DNA of 31,927 bases from Flavobacteriaceae bacterium (GTDB taxonomy: Bacteria; Bacteroidota; Bacteroidia; Flavobacteriales; Flavobacteriaceae): contig NZQO01000094.1 in NCBI GenBank assembly GCA_002693605.1, positions 1 through 31,927 on the forward strand, in the 5' to 3' direction. The notes beneath the pieces were generated by a model, which had not been told where the DNA came from, did no database searches, and saw only the letters and a program-made list of their open reading frames with translations. Made by a program: the position numbers and the translations under genes. Shown in pieces: positions 8,197 through 17,267 of this stretch; positions within the stretch are counted from its first letter, which is position 1, and every line of letters begins with the position of its first letter.

Positions 8197-8222
8197 AAAA
8201 CGCCACCCTAGGGTGGCGTTTT
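8197..8222. terminator. bidirectional intrinsic terminator between DUF721 gene and ndk
   Basis: A 26-base perfect palindrome: a GC-rich stem of CGCCACC pairing with GGTGGCG around CTAG, flanked by an A run on the left and a T run on the right. It lies between the ends of two convergent genes and can end transcription in both directions. Confidence 0.88.
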
Positions 8223-8248
8223 CGGCAATTATTCAAGTTTAACCAAAC

Positions 8249-8668
8249 TTAGAAAATCTCTCTTCCCGCAAAATGGAACTGGCTCTCAATTTCGGCATTT
8301 TCGTCGCTATCGCTCCCGTGTACGGCATTCTCTCCAATAGAGGCAGCGTATAGCTTACGGATGGTACCTTCGGCAGCGTCCTCTGGGTTGGTAGCGCCAA
8401 TAAGGGTGCGGAAATCTTCCACGGCGTTTTCCTTTTCCAATACGGCAGCCACGATAGGGCCGCGCGTCATATATGTAACCAATTCACCAAAAAACGGCCG
8501 CTCGTTATGGACGGCGTAAAAAGTTTCGGCATCGTGCTGGGTCATCTGCGTCAATTTCAGCGCTACGATCTTAAAACCCGCAGTTGTTATCTTCTCGAGG
8601 ATAGCTCCAATGTGTCCTTTTTCAACACTATCGGGCTTTAACATAGTAAACGTTCTATCTGTTCTCAT
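8249..8668 (-). CDS. ndk: nucleoside diphosphate kinase
   Basis: Ndk passes the gamma phosphate of ATP to nucleoside diphosphates through a phosphohistidine intermediate, balancing NTP and dNTP pools in the cytoplasm. At 139 residues it is of normal size. The N-terminus [11 protein letters not shown] (5-15) and the catalytic loop NAVHGSDS (114-121) with active H117 are both intact. It is a single-gene unit: a well-formed promoter lies directly upstream and a two-way terminator downstream. Confidence 0.97.
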   Translation of the reverse strand: MRTDRTFTMLKPDSVEKGHIGAILEKITTAGFKIVALKLTQMTQHDAETFYAVHNERPFFGELVTYMTRGPIVAAVLEKENAVEDFRTLIGATNPEDAAEGTIRKLYAASIGENAVHGSDSDENAEIESQFHFAGREIF

Positions 8669-8687
8669 CGTTTTTTAAAATTTTGTG

Positions 8688-8717
8688 CAAAAGTAACATA
8701 TTAAGCATCAAAAACAA
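8688..8717 (-). promoter_or_regulatory. ndk promoter with -33 and -7 elements
   Basis: On the minus strand a TTG (8715-8717) is followed after 19 bases by TACTTTTG (8688-8695). This matches the Bacteroidota -33/-7 architecture in both sequence and spacing. The -7 element ends 19 bases before the ndk ATG. It is the best-formed promoter I see in the window. Confidence 0.75.
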
Positions 8718-8797
8718 GGGGCAATTGGCAGATAAAATTTCGACGTTATTTTAGCCGAAATATTTCACTTCGGAAATAGCGAAAACATAAGAAATTG

Positions 8798-8805
8798 TAT
8801 CTTCG
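8798..8805 (+). promoter_or_regulatory. promoter -7 element of nrnA operon, almost on the start codon
   Basis: TATCTTCG, one mismatch from TAnnTTTG, with only seven bases to the ATG at 8813. If used, the transcript would begin within a few bases of the start codon. It also argues against the longer reading frame that opens at 8795. Confidence 0.5.
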
Positions 8806-8812
8806 CACTTCT

Positions 8813-9835
8813 ATGGAAAAAGAAACGATTGCCAAAGTCCGCCAGCTGCTCGCCGGCCAGAAAAAAATTGTCGTTGTGGGCCATAAAAATCCAGACGGAG
8901 ACGCCATAGGGTCTTGTCTTGGGCTCGCGCGCGTGCTAAATCGCCTAGGTCATAGCGCCACGGTGATTGTACCTAACGATTTTCCCGATTTTCTGAAATG
9001 GCTGCCCGGCTGCGAAACGATCGTGGTCCACGAACAGGAGGAAGACAAGAGTATTTCCCTCATAAACAACGCCGACCTAATCTTTACACTGGACTTTAAT
9101 GACTTGTCGCGCGTGGGATCGATGCAGCAATTTCTGGAAGATGCCGTGGCTGAGTTCGTAATGATAGACCACCACCAGGCACCTGCCGATTATGCCGTTG
9201 TTACCTACAGCGATGTTAAGATGAGCTCTACCAGCGAGATGGTATACCATTTTTTAGATGCTATTGGCGAGCTGCCAGCACTCTGCGCTGATGTAGCAAC
9301 TCAATTATACACAGGGATTATGACCGATACCGGATCATTTCGCTATCCGGCCACCACGGCCACTACGCACAAGGTAATCGCCCACTTGATTGAAGAGGGT
9401 GCCAACAACGCCGAAATACACCAGCAAGTATTCGATACGAATAGTGAGGACCGCTTACGGTTATTGGGCTTGGCACTGAAAAACCTGCATATCTTACCCC
9501 AATACCGTACGGCCTACATTACCCTTTTGCAGAAAGAGCTGGACGCCAATAATTTTAAGAAGGGCGACACCGAAGGTTTCGTAAACTACGCACTTTCGGT
9601 AAAAGGCATTGTTTTTGCTGTAATTTTCATTGAAAACAAACAGGAAAAAATTACGAAAATGTCCTTCCGAAGCAAGGGCGATTTTTCGGTAAACGAGTTT
9701 GCCAGAGCTCATTTTAACGGTGGTGGCCACACCCACGCGGCAGGGGGACGCAGCAATCTTTCGCTCTCTAAAACCGTTACTGAATTTATTAGTATATTAA
9801 CAAATTATAAACAACAACTTACAAATGCGTCTTAA
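8813..9835 (+). CDS. nrnA: DHH-family bifunctional oligoribonuclease / pAp phosphatase
   Basis: NrnA-type DHH/DHHA1 phosphoesterases degrade 2-5 nucleotide RNAs and dephosphorylate 3'-phosphoadenosine 5'-phosphate. The 340-residue protein has the metal-binding motifs HKNPDGDAIGS (24-34), DFND (94-97) and IDHH (118-121), the linker signature TDTGSFRY (171-178) and the DHHA1 motif GGGHTHAAGG (303-312). All metal ligands are present. I prefer the ATG at 8813 because the family starts a few residues before the first helix and a promoter element lies at 8798-8805. Its end overlaps the gldI start by 11 bases, so the two are probably translationally coupled. Confidence 0.93.
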   Translation: MEKETIAKVRQLLAGQKKIVVVGHKNPDGDAIGSCLGLARVLNRLGHSATVIVPNDFPDFLKWLPGCETIVVHEQEEDKSISLINNADLIFTLDFNDLSRVGSMQQFLEDAVAEFVMIDHHQAPADYAVVTYSDVKMSSTSEMVYHFLDAIGELPALCADVATQLYTGIMTDTGSFRYPATTATTHKVIAHLIEEGANNAEIHQQVFDTNSEDRLRLLGLALKNLHILPQYRTAYITLLQKELDANNFKKGDTEGFVNYALSVKGIVFAVIFIENKQEKITKMSFRSKGDFSVNEFARAHFNGGGHTHAAGGRSNLSLSKTVTEFISILTNYKQQLTNAS

Positions 9836-10382
9836 CGCCATTTATATTTTAATTGCCTTCATCTCTTTGGCGTCTTGCAAGGGTCCTGAGGCCCGAAGAC
9901 CCATCCAGCAAAGTTCTGGATCGTTCTATAAAGAGTCGGCCGCAAGAAACAGCAAGCTGTACGAATCCGAGAAAGTACGAATTACCACCTTGATGGAAAA
10001 CGACCCCAATACAATTTACCTATCTAGCGACAGCGGTTTCTGGTACTACTACAACGTACAGGACACCCTTAGCCAAACCACCCCGGAGGTAGGGGATGCG
10101 GTACGGTTCACCTATGACATAAAGGATCTTGCCGGCAATACCATCTTATCTGAAACCGAAACGGGAATTCAAAATTACAAGATAGACCAATCTAACCAAG
10201 AACTGATTTCAGGGCTTCGCGATGGGCTGAAGCTAATGAAAGAGGGTGAGACGGTTACCTTTCTCTTCCCATCCTACAAGGCCTTCGGCTACTACGGCAT
10301 AGAGAATAAACTGGGCACCAACGTACCCGTACAAAGCACGGTTACCCTAGATACAATTATACCTTCTAAAGACAATCAATAA
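9825..10382 (+). CDS. gldI: gliding motility-associated FKBP-type peptidyl-prolyl isomerase lipoprotein GldI
   Basis: A 185-residue lipoprotein: signal peptide with lipobox SLASC, lipidated C18, then a linker and an FKBP-type prolyl isomerase domain (about 85-182; VRFTYDIKD, GLRDGLKLMKEGETVTFLFPS, FGYYGIENKLG). In Flavobacterium, GldI is required for gliding and for stability of gliding/type IX secretion components, presumably as a periplasmic or outer-membrane foldase. The call rests on size, lipobox, FKBP domain and the nrnA neighbour, an arrangement I recall from other Flavobacteriaceae. It overlaps nrnA by 11 bases and is followed after 12 bases by a second isomerase gene. Confidence 0.85.
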   Translation: MRLNAIYILIAFISLASCKGPEARRPIQQSSGSFYKESAARNSKLYESEKVRITTLMENDPNTIYLSSDSGFWYYYNVQDTLSQTTPEVGDAVRFTYDIKDLAGNTILSETETGIQNYKIDQSNQELISGLRDGLKLMKEGETVTFLFPSYKAFGYYGIENKLGTNVPVQSTVTLDTIIPSKDNQ

Positions 10383-10394
10383 TCAACAAACCTT

Positions 10395-11501
10395 ATGAAA
10401 CACACATTATTAGTATTACTGTTAGCTACCCTGAGTTTGGCGTCCTGCGAGGACAAATATCCCGATCTTGACGAGGGTGTCTATGCTGAATTCATTACAA
10501 ACAAAGGGACTTTTGTAGCCAAGCTATACCACGAGGCAACCCCCTTGACCGTTGCAAATTTCGTTTCCTTGGCTGAAGGCACCAATGGAATGTTAGATTC
10601 TACCTATAAGGGAAAGCGTTTTTACGACGGCCTATCCTTCCATCGCGTAATCAAGGATTTTATGATCCAAGGCGGAGACCCTAAGGGCGATGGCTCCGGA
10701 AATCCGGGATACCGTTTTCCCGATGAGATCGTAGACACGCTTCGCCACGACAGCAAGGGTATTTTGTCTATGGCAAATTCTGGCCCCGCTACCAATGGCA
10801 GTCAATTTTTCGTTACCCTCAAGGAAACCCCTTGGTTAGATGGAAAGCACACGGTATTTGGCGAGGTAGTTATTGGCCAGGAGGTGGTAGATTCCATCGG
10901 AAACGTAAAAACTACCCAGCCTGGCGATAAACCAGTGGATCCTATCATTATGGAAGAGGTAAATATCATCCGTAAGGGTAAGGCAGATGTTCCTTTCTTC
11001 ACAGAGCAAATGGAAGAAATAGAGCGTACCAAAAAGGAAAAAGAGGAGAGAATCAATAAAATAGCCGCTGAAAAGGCTATTGAATTCGCCTCTATGAAAG
11101 AGAAAGCGGAAGAATTGCCCTCTGGCCTTCAAATTTATACCCGAGAAGCCGGTGAGGGCGTTAAGCCCGAGGAAGGAACCCAGATTTTAATGAATTACGC
11201 CGGGTACTTTGCCAATGGAAAGTTATTTGACACGAACCTGTTGGATAAGGCCGAGACATACGAAATGGTGAATGAAGCGCGTAAACTGGCCGACCAATAC
11301 GTGCCGGTACAATCTGCCTATAGCCAGGACGCAAGACTTATCCCTGGATTTAGGGAAGCCCTGCTTACTATGAAGGTGGGCGATAAAACTACCGTGTTTA
11401 TCCCCTCTCATCTTGGGTACGGTGAACGTGGATATCCACCGCTAATCCCACCGGGCGCCGATCTTGTGTTCGAGCTGGAATTGGTGGATGTAGCTCAATA
11501 A
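10395..11501 (+). CDS. lipoprotein cyclophilin-FKBP fusion peptidyl-prolyl isomerase
   Basis: A 368-residue exported protein that joins both classic isomerase folds. The signal peptide ends in lipobox SLASC with C18 lipidated. A cyclophilin domain spans about 28-195, with FHRVIKDFMIQGGD (82-95), SMANSGPATNGSQFFVTL (125-142) and WLDGKHTVFGEV (147-158); the catalytic arginine is R84. A charged, probably coiled helix (203-240) links it to an FKBP domain (242-368; MNYAGYF, LFDT, RLIPGFREALLTMKVGD, LGYGERG, IPPGADLVFELELVDV). The FKBP domain carries an insertion (about 282-311). Dual-family immunophilins of this cyclophilin-first order have been described from Flavobacterium. Likely a periplasmic foldase working beside GldI. 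Confidence 0.93.
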   Translation: MKHTLLVLLLATLSLASCEDKYPDLDEGVYAEFITNKGTFVAKLYHEATPLTVANFVSLAEGTNGMLDSTYKGKRFYDGLSFHRVIKDFMIQGGDPKGDGSGNPGYRFPDEIVDTLRHDSKGILSMANSGPATNGSQFFVTLKETPWLDGKHTVFGEVVIGQEVVDSIGNVKTTQPGDKPVDPIIMEEVNIIRKGKADVPFFTEQMEEIERTKKEKEERINKIAAEKAIEFASMKEKAEELPSGLQIYTREAGEGVKPEEGTQILMNYAGYFANGKLFDTNLLDKAETYEMVNEARKLADQYVPVQSAYSQDARLIPGFREALLTMKVGDKTTVFIPSHLGYGERGYPPLIPPGADLVFELELVDVAQ

Positions 11502-11516
11502 TCTGTTTGAACTAAT

Positions 11517-11550
11517 AAAAAAGCCTCGCGAAATCCGCGAGGCCTTTTTT
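11517..11550. terminator. bidirectional intrinsic terminator after the isomerase operon
   Basis: An eight-base-pair GC-rich stem, GCCTCGCG with CGCGAGGC, around the loop AAATC, with an A run before and a T run after. It lies between the convergent isomerase and pepD genes and can serve both. Confidence 0.9.
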
Positions 11551-11569
11551 AATATGGAGCAGCTTATCG

Positions 11570-13030
11570 CTATCCCTTTTCGGGAATATGTTGCAAGATA
11601 GCCTGAACGTATTTCCAGAACTTCTGCGTCGACGAAATACTTGCACGTTCATCTGGTGAATGCGCTCCCTTAATGGTAGGTCCGAAGGATATCATATCCA
11701 TCTCCGGATAATGCTGCCCTAAGATACCACATTCCAATCCGGCGTGGCAAGCGGCGACGTGCGCCTTTTCATTGTTTATTTCGGTATAGAGCGAATCGAG
11801 TACTTTTAGGATGGGGCTTTCCATATTGGGCGCCCAACCCGGGTACGCTCCGGAAAATGTAACCGAGAGTCCCGCCAATTCAAAAACCGACTGCAATGCG
11901 TTTGATAGGTCTTGTTTGGATGATTCTACCGACGATCTCGTAAGACATAAAATTTCAATCTTGCCCGTTGTGACGGTAACCTTCGCAATATTGTTGGAAG
12001 TTTCAACCAAGTCGGCTATCGCCGGGCTCATTCTATACACCCCGTTATGGGCGGCATACAAGGCGCGCAACAAACGGGTTTGGGCCTTCGGCTCCATTAC
12101 TTGATCAAAATGTTCGCTGGCACTTTCAACTGAAATTTCCAGCTGTGGCTCTAACTGCTGAAATTCCTCTAATATGGCATTTTTCTCAGTGTTGAGTGCC
12201 CTTAGGAAATCCTCCTTTTTATGCGATAACACTGCTACCTTGGCCACACTCTCCCGAGGAATAGCATTGCGCAGGCTTCCGCCGCTGAGACTCGCTATTT
12301 GCACGTAATCGTTCGCCGAATATAACAATCGGTTCATTAACTTATTGGCGTTCCCCAGTCCTTTAATTATATCCATTCCACTATGGCCGCCCTGGAGACC
12401 CTTCACGGTAATTTTCAGGGGTTCGGAAGGCTCTTGAGCAGATACGGTTTGGTACGTACCCTCAGCCGTTATGTCAATGCCACCAGCGCAACCCACCCCA
12501 ATCTCATCATCTTCCTCGGTATCCAGGTTCAGTAAAATCTCGCCTTGCAATAAATTTGGCTGAAGGCCCATGGCACCGGTCATTCCCGTTTCCTCATCGA
12601 TGGTGAAAAGTGCTTCCAACGATGGATGCGGGATATCCGTACTGTCCAATACCGCCATGATCGTGGCGACCCCCAGACCATTATCGGCCCCGAGGGTGGT
12701 TCCCTTGGCGCGAACCCAATCGCCATCGACCGCCATTTCAATGCCCTGCGTTTGAAAATCGAAATCGGTATCGTTGTTCTTCTGGTGGACCATATCTAGG
12801 TGTGATTGAAGCACAACTGGCTTTCTGTTTTCCATACAGGTAGTGGCGGGCTTGCGAATGATTACGTTGCCCACGCCATCTTCGATGGTTTCAAGGCCCA
12901 GCTTCTCGCCAAACGCTTTCATAAAGGCAATGACCCGCGCCTCATCTTTGGATGGTCGGGGCACGGCGTTTAAATCGGCGAAATGGTTCCAGACTGCCTT
13001 AGGCTCTAAATTCCGAATAGATTCGTTCAT
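11570..13030 (-). CDS. pepD: aminoacyl-histidine dipeptidase (M20 family)
   Basis: PepD hydrolyses dipeptides such as carnosine-type Xaa-His substrates using two zinc ions in the cytoplasm. The 486-residue length is standard. Zinc and catalytic residues are in place: H77 and D79 in SHLDMVHQ (76-83), D116 in GADNGLG (114-120), E146 and E147 in DEETGM (145-150), D170 in LNLDTEE and H457 in KGAHSPDE. The dimerisation (lid) domain lies between about 185 and 385. There is no signal peptide. It stands alone between a terminator and its own promoter (TAATTTTG at 13066-13073), which leaves a leader of about 35 bases. Confidence 0.95.
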   Translation of the reverse strand: MNESIRNLEPKAVWNHFADLNAVPRPSKDEARVIAFMKAFGEKLGLETIEDGVGNVIIRKPATTCMENRKPVVLQSHLDMVHQKNNDTDFDFQTQGIEMAVDGDWVRAKGTTLGADNGLGVATIMAVLDSTDIPHPSLEALFTIDEETGMTGAMGLQPNLLQGEILLNLDTEEDDEIGVGCAGGIDITAEGTYQTVSAQEPSEPLKITVKGLQGGHSGMDIIKGLGNANKLMNRLLYSANDYVQIASLSGGSLRNAIPRESVAKVAVLSHKKEDFLRALNTEKNAILEEFQQLEPQLEISVESASEHFDQVMEPKAQTRLLRALYAAHNGVYRMSPAIADLVETSNNIAKVTVTTGKIEILCLTRSSVESSKQDLSNALQSVFELAGLSVTFSGAYPGWAPNMESPILKVLDSLYTEINNEKAHVAACHAGLECGILGQHYPEMDMISFGPTIKGAHSPDERASISSTQKFWKYVQAILQHIPEKG

Positions 13031-13065
13031 AATTATATATTTCGTTTTTTAAATTTCACGAGACA

Positions 13066-13073
13066 CAAAATTA
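13066..13073 (-). promoter_or_regulatory. promoter -7 element of pepD
   Basis: The minus strand reads TAATTTTG, an exact TAnnTTTG match, 35 bases before the pepD ATG. No clear -33 TTG is visible at the usual spacing. It lies in the 102-base divergent region shared with the DUF3810 gene. Confidence 0.5.
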
Positions 13074-13120
13074 CGGTTTTGCACGCGGGATAAAAATTAT
13101 GCCGCCAGCGAATTACTTTG

Positions 13121-13128
13121 TATGTTTG
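13121..13128 (+). promoter_or_regulatory. promoter -7 element of the DUF3810 gene, adjacent to the start codon
   Basis: TATGTTTG, an exact TAnnTTTG match, with only four bases before the ATG at 13133. Use of this promoter would give a leaderless or nearly leaderless mRNA. No -33 TTG at standard spacing is seen. Confidence 0.5.
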
Positions 13129-13132
13129 AGCT

Positions 13133-14200
13133 ATGCGGAAACGAACCCAGATTATCCTTACCCTACTCCTGCTCTTGCAAATTGTGGGTCTCTACTTTTT
13201 ACGGAGCGCCCCTACGTTCGTAGAAAAATATTATAGCACGGGCATATATCCTTATCTGGCCAAGACTGCGCGTTACCTTTTTGGATGGGTTCCGTTTTCT
13301 GTAGGCGATGTTTTTTATGTATTGATAGCCCTGCTGGCCATTCGGTGGCTGTACCGAAATGTGCGGCGATTGTGGTTCGAGCCACTTTCCTTCCTGTTGG
13401 ATATTACCGCGGCAGTATCGGTCGTTTACTTTATGTTCCACGTTCTCTGGGGCCTTAATTATTATAGACAACCGTTACACGAATCGATTGGCATAGATTA
13501 TACCTATACCACGGAGGAACTGATTACCACAACGAAGCGATTGATAGCGAAATCGAACGCGCTGCACCGGGCACTTGGGTACGCCGATAGCACGAAGATT
13601 GACCTACCCTATACCCAATCGGAAATTTTCGAAAAGGCCGACGACGGCTATCAGGCGCTTGAGGCTACCTTTCCAAAGTTGGCGTATTCGCCCAACAGCA
13701 TCAAGAAAAGCGGATGGAGCCTAGGTCTGACCTATATGGGGTACAGCGGCTATTACAATCCGTTTTCCGGAGAGGCGCAGGTTAACAATTTGATTAAGAC
13801 CTATAAGTTTCCCGTGGTGAGTTGCCACGAAATGGCCCATCAAATAGGGTATGCCGCCGAAAATGAGGCCAATTTCATTGCCACCTTGGCCACCATAAAT
13901 AATAGCGACCCTTATATACAGTATGCTGGTTATATTTTCGCGTTGCGCTACTGTGTGAATGAAATTGCCCGGCGCGATATTGAAACCTATGAGGCACTCC
14001 TGCCTACAATTAACTTCGGAATATTAGAGAGCTATCGCGAAATGCGCGAATTTTGGACAAGCTATGAAAATCCCTTCGAGGTATTTTCAAAGCATTTCTA
14101 CAATTATTTCCTCAAGGCGAACAACCAATCCAAGGGCATCATGAGCTATAGCTATATGGTAGCGCTGGTAGTTAATTATTTTGAGGAGCGTCCTTTTTGA
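13133..14200 (+). CDS. DUF3810 membrane protein with HExxH motif
   Basis: A 355-residue protein with three N-terminal membrane helices (about 7-23, 59-75 and 89-107) and a soluble domain from about 110 to the end. The soluble domain carries HEMAHQIGYAAENEANF (232-248). The HExxH core with an ExxA-like glutamate further on is the classic gluzincin-like zinc site, so a membrane-bound metallopeptidase is likely. DUF3810 has, to my knowledge, no established function. It stands between divergent pepD and the amidohydrolase genes, with a promoter element almost touching the start codon. Family identity is firm, the peptidase role is inference from the motif. Confidence 0.85.
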   Translation: MRKRTQIILTLLLLLQIVGLYFLRSAPTFVEKYYSTGIYPYLAKTARYLFGWVPFSVGDVFYVLIALLAIRWLYRNVRRLWFEPLSFLLDITAAVSVVYFMFHVLWGLNYYRQPLHESIGIDYTYTTEELITTTKRLIAKSNALHRALGYADSTKIDLPYTQSEIFEKADDGYQALEATFPKLAYSPNSIKKSGWSLGLTYMGYSGYYNPFSGEAQVNNLIKTYKFPVVSCHEMAHQIGYAAENEANFIATLATINNSDPYIQYAGYIFALRYCVNEIARRDIETYEALLPTINFGILESYREMREFWTSYENPFEVFSKHFYNYFLKANNQSKGIMSYSYMVALVVNYFEERPF

Positions 14201-14262
14201 ACCATTTCTTAATAAAATGTTAAAGCATCGTTAACGGTATGTCTACTTCAATACACCCTTCC

Positions 14263-14270
14263 TATATTTA
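14263..14270 (+). promoter_or_regulatory. possible -7 element before the amidohydrolase pair
   Basis: TATATTTA, one mismatch from TAnnTTTG, lies 31 bases before the ATG at 14302 in a 101-base gap. No -33 TTG is at the expected place. Two GTTAA repeats 11 bases apart lie upstream (about 14219-14235) but mean little alone. Confidence 0.3.
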
Positions 14271-14301
14271 GGGCTTCTATAATTTAAATGCTATCTCACG
14301 A

Positions 14302-17259
14302 ATGAAAAAACTTACCGTAGCCCTTTTTACAGGGCTCTTATCCATGTCGCTCGTCGCGCAGGAGTATTTCCCCAAGAACGACGGCGTCAAGGAAAAAAAC
14401 ACCAACTACACTGCATTTACCAATGCCACGGTGTATGTCTCTCCCACAAAAAAGATTAACAATGGAACCCTCCTAATTCAGGATGGAAAGGTCGTGGCCT
14501 CCGGAAAATCGGTGTCCATTCCCAAAAATTCGGTTATTATCGATTTAGAAGGAAAGTATATTTACCCTTCTTTTATTGATCCGTACACGAACTTCGGGAT
14601 TGAAAAACCGAAACGTGCCGAAGGGCAGGGCCGTTCCCCAGAGTACGGCGCCAGCCGCGAAGGATTTTACTGGAACGACCACATCATGCCCGAGCGCAAT
14701 TCAATGGAACGGTTCAAATATGACAAGAAAAATGCAGAAGAATTTCGCGCTGCAGGTTTCGGAACGTTAAATACGCACACTATGGACGGTATTGCACGTG
14801 GCACCGGCGTGCTCGTTGCGCTCAACGACGACGATGGTGATGCGGCACGAATTATCGAAGATGAATCGGGACAATATTTCTCGTTCGAGAAAAGCGTTAC
14901 AAGCAGGCAATCCTACCCGACATCACTTATGGGCGCCATGGCCTTGCTCCGCCAGATGCATTGGGATGCCGATTGGTATGAAAAAGGAAACGTCGACACC
15001 AAGGACCGAAGCCTGGAAGCACTAATCGAGAATAAAAACCTGATCTCATTCTTTGAGGCCGGCAGTAAGGACAACAACCTACGTGCTGACAAGATTGGCG
15101 ATCAATTTAACATACAATATGTAATTGTTGGCGGGGGCCAAGAGTATGAACTTATCGAGGATATCAAGGCAACTAATGCCAGTTATATCATTCCCATTAA
15201 CTTTCCAGATGCGTACGATGTGAGCGACCCATATGCTGCAAAATATTTGACGCTAGAGCAAATGCGCGCTTGGAACCAAGCCCCTATGAACCCCAAAACG
15301 CTTGCCGATAATGGCGTTCCGTTTGCACTCACAACCTTCGAGCTAAAAAAACCAGCGGAATTTAAGGATAAATTGAACCGAGCCTTCGAGTACGGTTTTG
15401 ACAAAACCAAGGCGCTCGAGGCCCTTACCACCGTGCCCGCAAGATTATTGGGCGCTACCGACAAGTTGGGAACCCTCGAACCTGGAAAGCACGCCAATTT
15501 CCTAATAACCTCTGGCGATATTTTTGATAAGAAAACAACACTCTACGAAAATTGGGTGCAAGGAAATAAGTACGTGGTCAATACTAAGGACCAAAAAGAT
15601 ATTCGAGGAAACTACGCGCTTTCGGCAGGTGGAAAAACCTATGATGTCAAGATTAGCGGTGATGTTGCCAAGCCCAAGGCCAAGGTGAGCATGGGCGATG
15701 TAGAATATCCTGCCAAATTGGAGTACAGCGATAACTGGGTAACGCTATCCTTTACCGATGAGAAAACCAATCAGGTATTCCGCACTACCGGTATAGTTCC
15801 GCGCGACGGAAGCAATTTTAGCGGAAGGCTACTATTGCCAGATGGTGCCGAAACACAATATACCGCCACGCGAACCGGAGGCGAAACCGAAACGGAAGAC
15901 GACAAGGATAGTACCGCTAAGAAGCCTGAACTTATGCCCATTACCTACCCCAATGTTGGGTACGGTTATGATGCTAAGCCAAGGCAACAGGACATGCTCT
16001 TTAAAAACGCCACGGTCTGGACAGGTGAGGACGCCGGTACGCTCGCCAATACCGATGTGCTCGTGAAAGATGGAAAGATTGTTGAAATTGGCCAAAACCT
16101 TCGTGCACGTGGTGCTACGGAAATCGATGCCTCCGGCAAGCACCTTACCGCTGGAATTATCGACGAACACTCGCACATTGCTGCGCTGTCAATCAATGAG
16201 GCCGGCCACAATTCATCGGCCGAGGTTACGATAGAAGATGTGGTAGATCCTGAAGACATAAACATTTACCGAAATTTGGCAGGGGGTGTAACCTCCATTC
16301 AGATCTTGCACGGATCGGCCAACCCGATTGGCGGCAGGTCTGCCATCATCAAACTGAAATGGGGAGAGGGTGCCGACGATCTTATTTACGACAACTCGCC
16401 AAAATTCATCAAGTTTGCACTTGGCGAAAACGTAAAGCAGTCCAACTGGGAAAGCTACAGTCGTTTTCCGCAAACGCGTATGGGCGTTGAGCAGGTATTC
16501 GTGAACTATTTCAACAGGGCAAAGGAGTACGACCAAAAGAAAAAGAGCGGAAAACCGTTACGATATGATGAGGAAATGGAGGTCGTTGCCGAAATTTTAA
16601 ATGGTGAACGTTTCATAAGCTGCCATTCGTACGTTCAGAGCGAGATCAATATGCTTATGAAGGTTGCCGAACAGTTCGATTTCAACGTAAATACTTTTAC
16701 ACACATCTTGGAAGGCTACAAGGTTGCCGATAAGATGAAGGAGCACGGGGTAGGCGGATCGACCTTTAGCGACTGGTGGGCCTACAAGTACGAGGTTAAT
16801 GACGCAATACCTTATAATGCCGCGATTATGGCAAAGGCTGGCGTGGTTACCGCGATCAATAGTGATGACGCCGAAATGTCGAGAAGACTGAACCAAGAGG
16901 CGGCAAAGACCGTGAAATATGGCGGAATGAGCGAAGAAGAGGCCTGGAAGATGGTCACTATCAATCCGGCAAAATTGTTACATCTCGACACTCGGGTAGG
17001 AAGTATCAAGGAGGGCAAGGATGCCGACCTTGTACTTTGGAGCGACCATCCCCTTTCGGTGTATGCGAAACCGGAGAAGACTATGATCGAGGGCACCGTT
17101 TACTTTGACCTGGAGAAAGACAAGATGCTTCGTCAAAAAATTAAGGAGGAACGCAACAAACTCGAAAAGATGATGCTTGACGAAAAGAACGGCGGTGGCA
17201 AGACGCGCGAGCCGAAAGGAAAGGACAAACAATATTTCCACTGTGAAACTATAAACTAA
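14302..17259 (+). CDS. exported double-domain amidohydrolase (N-terminal half lacking the HxH metal site)
   Basis: A 985-residue exported protein: signal peptide (1-19, ending LVAQ), then two consecutive amidohydrolase-fold units. The second (about 565-950) has the full metal set: H623 and H625 in DEHSH, H775 in SCHSY, H801 in FTHILEG and D855 in NSDDAEMS. The first (about 37-430) has the surrounding fold signature, including a C-terminal ARLLGATDKLGTLEPGKHA stretch, but reads DPYTN (93-97) where DxHxH is expected, so it cannot bind metal in the usual way. The superfamily hydrolyses amide or ester bonds of cyclic amides, dipeptides and related compounds; the substrate is not readable. The next gene, eight bases on, is a single domain of the dead type, so the two products may form a complex in the periplasm. 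Confidence 0.88.
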   Translation: MKKLTVALFTGLLSMSLVAQEYFPKNDGVKEKNTNYTAFTNATVYVSPTKKINNGTLLIQDGKVVASGKSVSIPKNSVIIDLEGKYIYPSFIDPYTNFGIEKPKRAEGQGRSPEYGASREGFYWNDHIMPERNSMERFKYDKKNAEEFRAAGFGTLNTHTMDGIARGTGVLVALNDDDGDAARIIEDESGQYFSFEKSVTSRQSYPTSLMGAMALLRQMHWDADWYEKGNVDTKDRSLEALIENKNLISFFEAGSKDNNLRADKIGDQFNIQYVIVGGGQEYELIEDIKATNASYIIPINFPDAYDVSDPYAAKYLTLEQMRAWNQAPMNPKTLADNGVPFALTTFELKKPAEFKDKLNRAFEYGFDKTKALEALTTVPARLLGATDKLGTLEPGKHANFLITSGDIFDKKTTLYENWVQGNKYVVNTKDQKDIRGNYALSAGGKTYDVKISGDVAKPKAKVSMGDVEYPAKLEYSDNWVTLSFTDEKTNQVFRTTGIVPRDGSNFSGRLLLPDGAETQYTATRTGGETETEDDKDSTAKKPELMPITYPNVGYGYDAKPRQQDMLFKNATVWTGEDAGTLANTDVLVKDGKIVEIGQNLRARGATEIDASGKHLTAGIIDEHSHIAALSINEAGHNSSAEVTIEDVVDPEDINIYRNLAGGVTSIQILHGSANPIGGRSAIIKLKWGEGADDLIYDNSPKFIKFALGENVKQSNWESYSRFPQTRMGVEQVFVNYFNRAKEYDQKKKSGKPLRYDEEMEVVAEILNGERFISCHSYVQSEINMLMKVAEQFDFNVNTFTHILEGYKVADKMKEHGVGGSTFSDWWAYKYEVNDAIPYNAAIMAKAGVVTAINSDDAEMSRRLNQEAAKTVKYGGMSEEEAWKMVTINPAKLLHLDTRVGSIKEGKDADLVLWSDHPLSVYAKPEKTMIEGTVYFDLEKDKMLRQKIKEERNKLEKMMLDEKNGGGKTREPKGKDKQYFHCETIN

Positions 17260-17267
17260 TCACTGAA

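Noticed and set aside
14302..17259. A frameshift or gene fusion error joining two amidohydrolase genes
   Set aside because: The frame is continuous over 985 codons, and the linker region has normal composition; a genuine two-domain protein is the simpler reading.
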